NCBI GenBank assembly: GCA_019309945.1
Contig: JAFDFH010000066.1
Location: forward strand, 1 to 9,347
Length of the DNA: 9,347 nt
Direction: 5' to 3'
From: Deltaproteobacteria bacterium
GTDB taxonomy: Bacteria; Desulfobacterota; Desulfobacteria; Desulfobacterales; JAFDFH01
Shown here piece by piece: positions 1 to 6,249 of this stretch. Both the position numbers and the translations under genes were made by a program. Numbering within the stretch: position 1 is the first letter of the stretch; the number at the start of each line of letters is the position of its first letter. Below the pieces are notes generated by a model, which had not been told where the DNA came from, did no database searches, and worked only from the letters and a program-made list of their open reading frames with translations.

Positions 1-19
1 TTGGTTAAACAAAAAAGAT

Positions 20-48
20 TATTTATATAGAATTTATTTGGTTGTCAA
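20..48 (-). promoter_or_regulatory. Candidate sigma70-type promoter for a gene left of the window
   Basis: Read on the minus strand, 48-43 is a perfect TTGACA -35 hexamer. After a 17-nt spacer comes TAAATA at 25-20, a poor -10 match (three of six) in very AT-rich DNA. It lies downstream of panE and of its possible terminator, so it would start a new minus-strand unit beyond the left edge. The -35 and the spacing are seen directly; activity is inferred. The weak -10 keeps confidence moderate. Confidence 0.4.
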
Positions 49-120
49 TAGATGCTTCATCCCCCAATCGAAATAGATTCAAGCATAGTCGTTCGTAGCC
101 CTATATCTGCCCAGATCTCG

Positions 121-178
121 GAATAAATCAATCCTGAAAAAATTCGGATAAAATACTAGTAAAATATCCGGATTTAAA
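121..178. repeat. Copy A of a diverged direct repeat flanking the pan genes
   Basis: This stretch shares a perfect 14-base start (GAATAAATCAATCC) with 4089-4102. It then stays similar to 4103-4145, through TTCGG, TAAAATAC, TCCGG and TTAAA blocks, in the same orientation; overall identity by eye is roughly three quarters. One copy lies downstream of panE and the other between the corrinoid activator gene and panP, so the pair brackets the three pan genes. It contains a GGATA/TATCC inverted repeat around ACTAGT. Function is unknown: it could be a dispersed intergenic repeat, a shared regulatory site, or a trace of how the cassette arrived. Confidence 0.5.
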
Positions 179-204
179 AGGCTCAGTTTTTATTTTAGCG
201 AGCC
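176..204 (-). terminator. Weak intrinsic-terminator-like hairpin after panE
   Basis: On the minus strand GGCTC (204-200) pairs with GAGCC (184-180) across a 15-nt AT-rich loop and is followed directly by TTTT (179-176). It starts 12 bases after the panE stop, where a terminator would be expected. The stem is only 5 bp and the U-tract short, so it may be inefficient. Confidence 0.4.
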
Positions 205-216
205 CGTTTCAATTTG

Positions 217-1137
217 CTATATTCTCCCCAAATAAATCTCCTGGATGGCCAGCACCAGGGATGTCAGGGTAAAATTCACGGGTGTGGGTATGCCGAATAA
301 ATTTCCCTCTCGCACGATGGCGCCATTGATGAAATCCACTTCAGTGGTTTTTTCGTTCAGAACATCCTGTAACATGGATGAAACGTTTCCGGCAGTGGCG
401 CGGCAGACCTCCAGAACCCGATCAAAAGGATTCGGGTAGGGAAGTTGAATTTTTTTGGCAGTTGCCACGACCACCGCTTCTTTTACCGCTTCCGCCATAA
501 TCTGACGGGTACTGTGCAATTCAGGCAGACGCCCATTTTTTAATTTTGTAATGGCACTCAGGGCATTGATACCCACATTAATAATGAGTTTCCCCCAGAT
601 AAAATCATCAACATGATCGGCTGACCTGGCCTGGAAACCGGCCTGGCCAAACGATGAAACGATTTTCTCCACGATATTTTCCGGTTTGCCGCCGGGTCCG
701 ACAATCGTTTCCCCTTGTCCGGCATGCCTTATTTTTCCCGGTCCAAGAAGGGTGGCCCCTTCGGCCGTAGTACCACCGAACACGGCTTCCCGGCCGAACA
801 TCTGCTCGAGGATTTCTACATTACCGACACCATTTTGAAGGGTAACGATTGCCGTTTTCGGCTCAAGCCATGGCTTAATGGCCTGGCCCGCATCCCTGGT
901 GCTATATGACTTGACACACATGAGGACAACATCCGGAGGAAGGGGGAGATTCCCGGTCACGGTGAGCACTTTTTCAGTGTACGCCCCCCGGATACCTTCC
1001 ACCACGATTCCCTGGCGGTTGATCTGTTCCGCCCTTTCTTTTTTGTAATCCCACAAGGTTACATCACAACCCGCCCGTTTTAAACCCGCAGCAAAAAGAC
1101 ACCCCATGGCACCGGGCCCTACGATTAAAAAGTGCAT
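217..1137 (-). CDS. panE: 2-dehydropantoate 2-reductase (ketopantoate reductase)
   Basis: This cytosolic NADPH-dependent enzyme reduces ketopantoate to pantoate, the second step of the pantoate branch of pantothenate/CoA synthesis. The 306-aa protein has the usual family length. An N-terminal Rossmann fold opens with GPGAMG (residues 7-12), followed by VKSY (K76, matching the E. coli cofactor lysine region) and LQNGVGN (N102). The C-terminal domain carries IWGKLIINVGIN, with the catalytic lysine at K183 and the paired asparagine at N187, and TEVDFING with the substrate-binding glutamate at E266. I chose the ATG at 1137 because GAGGG lies 8 nt upstream and the protein then begins directly with MHFLIVGPG. 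A longer reading from a TTG at 1167 adds ten charged residues without support. It begins 22 nt after panB ends, so the two are almost certainly co-transcribed. ApbA/PanE paralogues of other specificity exist, but linkage to panB supports the pantoate role. Confidence 0.93.
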   Translation of the reverse strand: MHFLIVGPGAMGCLFAAGLKRAGCDVTLWDYKKERAEQINRQGIVVEGIRGAYTEKVLTVTGNLPLPPDVVLMCVKSYSTRDAGQAIKPWLEPKTAIVTLQNGVGNVEILEQMFGREAVFGGTTAEGATLLGPGKIRHAGQGETIVGPGGKPENIVEKIVSSFGQAGFQARSADHVDDFIWGKLIINVGINALSAITKLKNGRLPELHSTRQIMAEAVKEAVVVATAKKIQLPYPNPFDRVLEVCRATAGNVSSMLQDVLNEKTTEVDFINGAIVREGNLFGIPTPVNFTLTSLVLAIQEIYLGRI

Positions 1138-1145
1138 CGGGTTTT

Positions 1146-1150
1146 CCCTC
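1146..1150 (-). promoter_or_regulatory. Ribosome binding site that decides the panE start
   Basis: GAGGG on the minus strand ends 8 nt before the ATG at 1137. It lies in the 22-nt panB-panE gap. It favours the ATG over the upstream TTG at 1167, which overlaps the end of panB. Confidence 0.65.
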
Positions 1151-1159
1151 TTTCTATTT

Positions 1160-1996
1160 TCATTCAATCTTTCCAGTTTCTTCTTCCTTCATGGTGAAGG
1201 TATGCTCCGGTCCTGGAAAGGAACCGTTTTCAACCTCGGTCTTAAACTGAATGAGGGCCGTCTTGATCCGGGGAGACAGGTTGAGGTACTGTTTTACAAA
1301 TTTAGGCGTAAACCGCTCAAATAGACCGACAAGATCGTGATACACCAGGACCTGACCATCGCATTCTTTCCCTGCGCCGATGCCGATGGTGGGTATCCTT
1401 AGTTCCTTTGTAATCTTAGCGGCCAGAAGATCCGGGATACATTCCATTACGATCATAAAAGCTCCCGCCGCTTCAAGATCCCGGGCCGATTCCGATAACT
1501 TGCGGGCACTTTCAACATCCTTACCCTGGACTTTGAAACCGCTTAGCATGGTTGCGGTCTGGGGAGTAAGACCAATGTGTGCGCAAACCGGTATGCCCGC
1601 TTTGACAATGGCACTCAAAACAGGGGCCATTGCACTGCCCCCTTCGAGCTTTACACTGTCACACCCTGCTTCTTTAATAAATCGTCCCGCATTTTCAACA
1701 GCCTTCTCTATATTTACCTGGTAAGACATAAACGGCATATCGCCAATGATAAAAGCGCGTTCAACGCCTCGGCGAACAGCCTTGCAATGGTGAATCATTT
1801 CATCCATAGTTACAGGCACTGTTGAATCGTACCCGAGCACCACCATACCAAGGGAGTCTCCCACGAGAATCGTATCGATGCCCGCCTGATCCACTAAACT
1901 GCCCGTTGGATAGTCATAGGCGGTCATCATGGTAATTTTTTGTCCATTCTCCTTTTTTTGCATCAACTCCGCCAGGGTTACTTTCTTTCTATCCAT
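1160..1996 (-). CDS. panB: 3-methyl-2-oxobutanoate hydroxymethyltransferase (ketopantoate hydroxymethyltransferase)
   Basis: This enzyme transfers a hydroxymethyl group from 5,10-methylene-tetrahydrofolate to 2-oxoisovalerate to give ketopantoate, the committed step of pantoate synthesis. It is a Mg-dependent TIM-barrel enzyme, normally a decamer in the cytosol. The 278-aa protein is full length. Visible family motifs are MTAYDYP (24-30), VGDSLGMV (45-52, metal ligand D47), IGDMPFMSYQ (D86), VKLEGG (E118), AHIGLTPQT (139-147), the catalytic glutamate in MECIPDL (E185) and GIGAGKECDGQVLV (205-218). These match E. coli D45, D84, E114 and E181 with a small offset. The ATG start is supported by GGGAGGA ending 4 nt upstream. 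It lies directly upstream of panE and downstream of the PLP decarboxylase; the 297-bp gap on that side is mostly an inserted repeat element. No odd residues seen. Confidence 0.97.
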   Translation of the reverse strand: MDRKKVTLAELMQKKENGQKITMMTAYDYPTGSLVDQAGIDTILVGDSLGMVVLGYDSTVPVTMDEMIHHCKAVRRGVERAFIIGDMPFMSYQVNIEKAVENAGRFIKEAGCDSVKLEGGSAMAPVLSAIVKAGIPVCAHIGLTPQTATMLSGFKVQGKDVESARKLSESARDLEAAGAFMIVMECIPDLLAAKITKELRIPTIGIGAGKECDGQVLVYHDLVGLFERFTPKFVKQYLNLSPRIKTALIQFKTEVENGSFPGPEHTFTMKEEETGKIE

Positions 1997-2000
1997 TTGA

Positions 2001-2007
2001 TCCTCCC
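2001..2007 (-). promoter_or_regulatory. Strong panB ribosome binding site
   Basis: The minus strand reads GGGAGGA followed by TCAA and the panB ATG at 1996. This is a near-consensus Shine-Dalgarno with short spacing. It lies just outside the neighbouring repeat element, so the insertion left panB translation signals intact. Confidence 0.7.
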
Positions 2008-2019
2008 GGGTGATGTATC

Positions 2020-2028
2020 CGTCTTTAG
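2020..2028. repeat. Left 9-bp direct repeat (putative target-site duplication)
   Basis: CGTCTTTAG here is repeated exactly at 2263-2271, on either side of the inverted-repeat element at 2029-2262. A perfect 9-bp duplication placed exactly at the ends of an inverted repeat is the usual footprint of transposition. Confidence 0.7.
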
Positions 2029-2262
2029 GTAAGCGTTCACGGGTTCAAAGGTTCAGAGGTTCAAGGTTCCATTTTCGCCCCCGGACTGAATTTGAAATGC
2101 GTATTTACGAGCAAAGTGTCATCTTCGCCAGGTCTAATCCAAAATTTGGAGACAAATTGGCAATTACTTGGGAAAATGAATATTTTTAACGAAGACTTCG
2201 GGTCTTCAGTGCCTTCTTTGTCCTTAACCCTGAACGTTGAACCCTGAACCTGTGAACTGTTA
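2029..2262. mobile_element. MITE-like non-coding element with GGTTCA-iterated inverted arms
   Basis: The 234-bp element fills most of the panP-panB gap. Its left arm (2029-2070) reads TAAGCGTTCAC and then GTTCA units every 7-8 bp. Its right arm (2226-2262), read on the minus strand, gives TAACAGTTCAC and then GTTCA units every 7-8 bp. The arms therefore form long imperfect terminal inverted repeats. Between them are about 155 bp with no ORF; one small hairpin (GAAGAC/GTCTTC around TTCGG, 2191-2207) lies inside. Perfect 9-bp direct repeats flank the element. It codes for nothing, so mobility would depend on a transposase elsewhere. Removing the element and one duplicate leaves a 54-bp panP-panB gap, normal for an operon. 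Transcribed, the arms would fold into a long hairpin that could modulate panB/panE expression; that is inference. Confidence 0.68.
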
Positions 2263-2271
2263 CGTCTTTAG
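2263..2271. repeat. Right 9-bp direct repeat (putative target-site duplication)
   Basis: Exact second copy of CGTCTTTAG, matching 2020-2028 and directly adjoining the right arm of the element. It lies 22 bases from the panP stop codon. Confidence 0.7.
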
Positions 2272-2293
2272 AAACTTTCTACAGATTTTTGCC

Positions 2294-4039
2294 TCAATTC
2301 AAGCAGTTGTCCAATTCAATAATTTCGGGGTGCAAACCTGGGGAAGGAATCCTGTCACTCGGTAGGCCGTTTTCAATTCTACGCCCATATTCATATAGAG
2401 CCACAGGTGATGTGAATGTCCGTCGGTAGATCTCCTCCTGCTCATCTAAAACCTCCCTCAGAATCTCGATGGTCGTCATGGGATTCATGATGACCGAACG
2501 AAATACCACGATATCTTCTTTTTCCTGAGTTGCTCCCATCTTTATTATGGTCCGGGAGACAAAGCTCCGGCCGGCTTTCCTCTGAAGCCGCTGAACGACA
2601 CGGTTGATCTCATTTAAACCCTCATTGATGGCTTTTCGCTCTTCGGTTCCTCCTGAAGCAAGTTTTCGCTGAACCTCCATCGAGCATATTCTGTAAGTTA
2701 AAATGTTTAACTCAGGATTAGTGATCAGTTGAAAAAGAGGTCTTTTTCGGATTTCTTCAGCAAATTGACCCGCGGTTTCAATACCGTGATCAATCAGCCG
2801 GGCATAACCATCTGTTCCCATGATCTTGAGTGCGCTGTCGAGTATCAGCGATGTCGCTTCCCGGGATCCGGCAATGGATTTGATACCCAGGTCGGCAGAT
2901 CCAGGCCGATTTATATAATCCGCATAATACGCAACCGTATCCATGCTAAAGGGGTTTTTAAAGTAGACCATCCCGCAGCTCATGGGTAGATAAAACTGTT
3001 TATGCCCATCAATGCTAACGGAATCCGCAAGCTTAATACCATCCAGAAGATGCCTGTACTTCTCTGACACCAGGGTCGGACCTCCCCATGCGGCATCCAC
3101 ATGGAAATGCACGTTATGAAGGGCACAAATTTCGCCCAGTTTTCGGAGCGGATCAATGGTGCCCGTTTCAGTGGCACCCGCAATCCCCACGATGGCCAGA
3201 ATCTGTGTCCGACCGTTACTTCTCTTTATCGCCTGTATCGTCCGGCGCAATGCATCAATATCCATCCGGTTATTGGAATCCACATCTACCGGAATAACAT
3301 TACGGTTGCCGATTCCTAAAATTCCACCGGCCTTATTCAAGGAATAATGCCCCAATCTGGAGACCAGAACGACGGCTCTGCCAATACCGTAAAACCTGTA
3401 GGAGGCGGTTAGCCCCTCTTTTTCTACGCCCTCGAAGCCCGGCTTCGGGGCGAACAGCGCATTTCGGGCAACCCACAGAGCCATGAGATTCGCAGTGGTG
3501 CCGTCCGAGGTAAAAGCGCCGAGGGCCGTATGGACATTTTGGACATGGGTGTTGTAGAACGTATCGCTTTTGCAATAGATCAGCCGGTGTATCTTGGCAA
3601 GCACCTGTTTCTCGACCAGTGAAGCCCCTTTAGATGTTTCCAGTTTAACGATATTCTGGTTCAAAGCCGCGACAATAGTTTTAAGATGGACCATAAAAAA
3701 AGGGATGGCCGAGGTCATGTGACCGATAAAATAGGGAGAGGCGACATTCACCGCGTGGGGTGCGATCTCTTCAATCAGTTCCGTGAATACTTGCTCGAGT
3801 TTTTTTTCAGGATTTCTATTGATCAGCGTATTGCTGAATCGACAGGACAGATCCTCTAACGGGATTTCATGGGTGATGCCCACATGCTTTTTTAAAAAGT
3901 CCTGGAGTCCGAATAGAATCTGCTCCATGTATTTCCGAAGAACGACTTTTGTGTCATTATTTTGTGGTGTTAGGAATATTTCCGTAAACGCTTGCTTGTC
4001 AGCAAGAGATTCATTTCGATTGTCAATTTCTGCTTTCAT
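2294..4039 (-). CDS. panP: Group II PLP-dependent decarboxylase, probable aspartate 1-decarboxylase (PanP type)
   Basis: This 581-aa fold-type I PLP enzyme belongs to the glutamate/aspartate/aromatic amino acid decarboxylase group. Visible motifs are FTSDGTTANLMAL (176-188, cofactor phosphate region), GHYSLNKAGGILG (230-242, with H231 expected to stack on PLP), GATETGTIDPL (288-298), HVDAAWGG (313-320, D315 binding the pyridine nitrogen) and SIDGHKQFYLP (342-352, K347 as the Schiff-base lysine). The N-terminal 90 residues and the tail after about 530 are family-specific. Sequence alone does not fix the substrate. Its place just upstream of panB and panE argues for L-aspartate decarboxylation to beta-alanine, the role of PanP known from Vibrio, which replaces the small pyruvoyl enzyme PanD. 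Glutamate or another acidic amino acid remains possible. The ATG is preceded by AGGA about 8 nt upstream. Confidence 0.82.
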   Translation of the reverse strand: MKAEIDNRNESLADKQAFTEIFLTPQNNDTKVVLRKYMEQILFGLQDFLKKHVGITHEIPLEDLSCRFSNTLINRNPEKKLEQVFTELIEEIAPHAVNVASPYFIGHMTSAIPFFMVHLKTIVAALNQNIVKLETSKGASLVEKQVLAKIHRLIYCKSDTFYNTHVQNVHTALGAFTSDGTTANLMALWVARNALFAPKPGFEGVEKEGLTASYRFYGIGRAVVLVSRLGHYSLNKAGGILGIGNRNVIPVDVDSNNRMDIDALRRTIQAIKRSNGRTQILAIVGIAGATETGTIDPLRKLGEICALHNVHFHVDAAWGGPTLVSEKYRHLLDGIKLADSVSIDGHKQFYLPMSCGMVYFKNPFSMDTVAYYADYINRPGSADLGIKSIAGSREATSLILDSALKIMGTDGYARLIDHGIETAGQFAEEIRKRPLFQLITNPELNILTYRICSMEVQRKLASGGTEERKAINEGLNEINRVVQRLQRKAGRSFVSRTIIKMGATQEKEDIVVFRSVIMNPMTTIEILREVLDEQEEIYRRTFTSPVALYEYGRRIENGLPSDRIPSPGLHPEIIELDNCLN

Positions 4040-4088
4040 AAAACATCCTAATAAAATGAGGTCTTTTTTTTAAATGGCTGAAACTTCA

Positions 4089-4145
4089 GAATAAATCAAT
4101 CCCCATTAATTTCGGTTAAAATACGGATCTATTTTCCGGGTTAAA
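4089..4145. repeat. Copy B of the diverged direct repeat flanking the pan genes
   Basis: Matches 121-178 in the same orientation, with a perfect 14-base block at 4089-4102. It lies in the 149-bp gap upstream of panP. On the minus strand it contains AAAATA (4135-4130 region) and TATTTT, which can pair around GATCCG. Both copies carry TTGATT on the minus strand, which resembles a -35 box, but neither has a convincing -10. It may carry the panP leader or promoter; nothing proves this. Confidence 0.5.
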
Positions 4146-4188
4146 CGCCGGGGTTGGGCGAAGGAGGGTGAAGGTTTTGACCTGCCAA

Positions 4189-6138
4189 TTATTTCCGCGG
4201 TGCCCGACGAGCATCAAGACGTGCTTTGAGTTTGGGGAACTGATTTAAGTCGGTATGGGGCAAAAATAGTGCGGCTACATAATTATCCATATAGGATGCC
4301 GTTTCTGAAAGTTCAAAATTTGTCATTTTTATGACAACTTCGGCCACATCTTTCCGGATACGATTGGTAAGCGAGCTCATTTTCGCACCCAGGAGCGAAC
4401 CGTTTCCAATAAAAATGACCTTTTCAACATCTGTCTCAGGTAACAGGCCAATGGTCATTGCTTTTTCCAGGTTCACATAGCTTCCGAATCCCCCGGCAAG
4501 GAAAATACGTTCAATATCATAAATATGCAGCCCCACCTGCTCAAGAAGGGTTAAGCATCCGCTGTACATTGCACCCTTGGCACGGATGAGATTGTCGATA
4601 TCCGGTTCGGATAAAACGATATCCCTGCCGATTTGGGTTTCCTCTGCCCATGCCAGCACATACTCACATATATCATCGACTTCACGGATGCGGCGGGTGT
4701 TCAAATCGAGATTGAATTTTCCGCCACTGTCAATAACACCAATTTCGAACATCGTTGCCACGATGGTTATCAACCCGGACCCACAGATACCTTTGGGCCT
4801 TACATTGCCGATCGTGATATTCATGGGTTCGAATGTCAGTGGATCCATGGAAAAGTCTTCGATTGCTCCCTTGGTGGCACGCATTCCAAACTTAATGCCG
4901 CCTCCTTCAAAGGCCGGACCCGCTGAGCAGGCCGCACATGCGAGCCATTCCCTGTTGCCGATTACAATCTCGGCATTGGTTCCGATGTCCATAAAAAGGG
5001 TCAGTTCATCGGTTCGGTACATTCCGGATCCCATAACGCCGGCAACAATATCGCCCCCAACATAACTTGAAACCTCAGGATATACCAGCGCTATAACATG
5101 GTTGCCGAGTTCCATTCCCAAATCCGAGGCCCTTAGCGGCGGGTACAGATTGGCGGCGGGTACATAGGGTGCTCGCCGGATATATTTGGGGTTTACCTTC
5201 AGCATGAGCTGGGTCATTGTTGTATTCCCCGCCAGGGTTATGGTGGAAATCTCGTCGGGATCAATTCCAGCCTGTTTGATTATTTTTTTGATGATCTTAT
5301 TAACCGTATTGATGACCGCTTTATGAAGCTTTTCTAAACCTTCCGGTTTTTCTGCATAAATAATCCGGCTGATGACATCTTCCCCGAAGCTTATCTGTCC
5401 ATTAAAATCTGCATCCTCGGACAGGACACTACCTGTAATCAGATTAATCAGCTGGCCATAAATGGTTGTGGTTCCAATGTCCATCGCAATGGCGTAGTTT
5501 CGATCCGATGTATTCCCCGACTGAATGTTGCTGATACGCGTCTTACCAGTATCGCGGACAGGACGAATCAGCGTTGCGGTCACTCGAAATCCGTCTTCTC
5601 TCAGAATGTCGGGGATTTTCCGGATAACCGGAAGAGAAACCTCGAGACGATGCTCATCGTGCTTAATTTTCAGATAGCTGACGAGTCTCGTAAGGTCAGA
5701 AAGATTATCCTGTATAGTAGGCTCAGGAAGCTCTAAATATTTCTTCTCAACCGGAGGAACAAAAAGACCTTTCTCCTTTAATTCCTCAAAATCCATTTGT
5801 TTGATGTGGGCGGTCCGTCTCGGGGTGCTTTGCATTTTGAGAACACTCGCATCAATCGCGGACTCAATGGGAACGCGAACAACAAGATCACTCTTAATCG
5901 AGGCCAGGCATGCCTGGCGATACCCCGCTTGGATATCTTCGGTATTCAACTTTTCTGTAATCCCACCTTCCACCTTGCCCTCTTCGATGATCACCCGGCA
6001 CTTTCCGCAGACGCCCTCGCCGCCGCAGGAGGCGTTGATATGGACCCCTGCTTCAATGGCCGCCCGGATAAGGTTTTCACCATCCCGAACCATGATCTCA
6101 ATATTATGTGGAAGAAACAGAACCTTATGCTCGCCCAT
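4189..6138 (-). CDS. [2Fe-2S]/ASKHA reductive activator of corrinoid proteins (RACo-like, DUF4445)
   Basis: RACo-type proteins use ATP hydrolysis to drive uphill one-electron reduction of inactive Co(II) corrinoids to Co(I). They reactivate the corrinoid iron-sulfur protein of the acetyl-CoA pathway or the corrinoid proteins of methyltransferase systems. The 649-aa protein has an N-terminal ferredoxin domain (about 1-95) with Cys38, Cys44, Cys47 and Cys77 spaced for a [2Fe-2S] cluster, then a linker and middle domain (about 96-206). The ATPase-like domain (about 207-630) shows MDIGTTT (219-225), LAGNTTMTQ (302-310), MDIGTNAEIVIG (383-394) and FLAGGFGSYVN (546-556), the phosphate and adenosine signatures of the ASKHA fold. 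There is no C-terminal pair of [4Fe-4S] motifs, which separates it from methanogen RamA. The ATG is preceded by AAAGGA. No corrinoid protein or methyltransferase lies in the window, so the partner is unknown. Confidence 0.9.
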   Translation of the reverse strand: MGEHKVLFLPHNIEIMVRDGENLIRAAIEAGVHINASCGGEGVCGKCRVIIEEGKVEGGITEKLNTEDIQAGYRQACLASIKSDLVVRVPIESAIDASVLKMQSTPRRTAHIKQMDFEELKEKGLFVPPVEKKYLELPEPTIQDNLSDLTRLVSYLKIKHDEHRLEVSLPVIRKIPDILREDGFRVTATLIRPVRDTGKTRISNIQSGNTSDRNYAIAMDIGTTTIYGQLINLITGSVLSEDADFNGQISFGEDVISRIIYAEKPEGLEKLHKAVINTVNKIIKKIIKQAGIDPDEISTITLAGNTTMTQLMLKVNPKYIRRAPYVPAANLYPPLRASDLGMELGNHVIALVYPEVSSYVGGDIVAGVMGSGMYRTDELTLFMDIGTNAEIVIGNREWLACAACSAGPAFEGGGIKFGMRATKGAIEDFSMDPLTFEPMNITIGNVRPKGICGSGLITIVATMFEIGVIDSGGKFNLDLNTRRIREVDDICEYVLAWAEETQIGRDIVLSEPDIDNLIRAKGAMYSGCLTLLEQVGLHIYDIERIFLAGGFGSYVNLEKAMTIGLLPETDVEKVIFIGNGSLLGAKMSSLTNRIRKDVAEVVIKMTNFELSETASYMDNYVAALFLPHTDLNQFPKLKARLDARRAPRK

Positions 6139-6249
6139 TCGATTTTCCTTTATGTCGAGTATTTAATGTACTCCAATTTATGTGAAAATAACCACCCCGG
6201 GACCATCTAGTGTCCGTCCAGAGGGGCCGGCACAGAAAAACACGGAAAT

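Noticed and set aside
1138..1167. N-terminal extension of panE from a TTG codon
   Set aside because: It adds ten hydrophilic residues before the Rossmann start, overlaps the panB end, and the ATG at 1137 has a clear GAGGG site.
2191..2207. GAAGAC/GTCTTC hairpin with TTCGG loop as an intrinsic terminator for panP
   Set aside because: The stem is only 6 bp and no U-run follows on the minus strand (GTTAAAAA follows), so termination is not supported.
2035..2257. CRISPR array suggested by repeated GGTTCA units
   Set aside because: Units are only 7-8 bp with no spacers between them and are arranged as inverted arms, not as direct repeats with unique spacers.
4577..5065. 162-aa plus-strand ORF
   Set aside because: It is antisense to the well-conserved ATPase domain of the corrinoid activator and shows no family features of its own.
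6139..6249. Promoter or terminator in the gap upstream of the corrinoid activator gene
   Set aside because: I found no stem with a U-run and no hexamer pair with acceptable spacing; only the AAAGGA ribosome binding site near 6150 is convincing.
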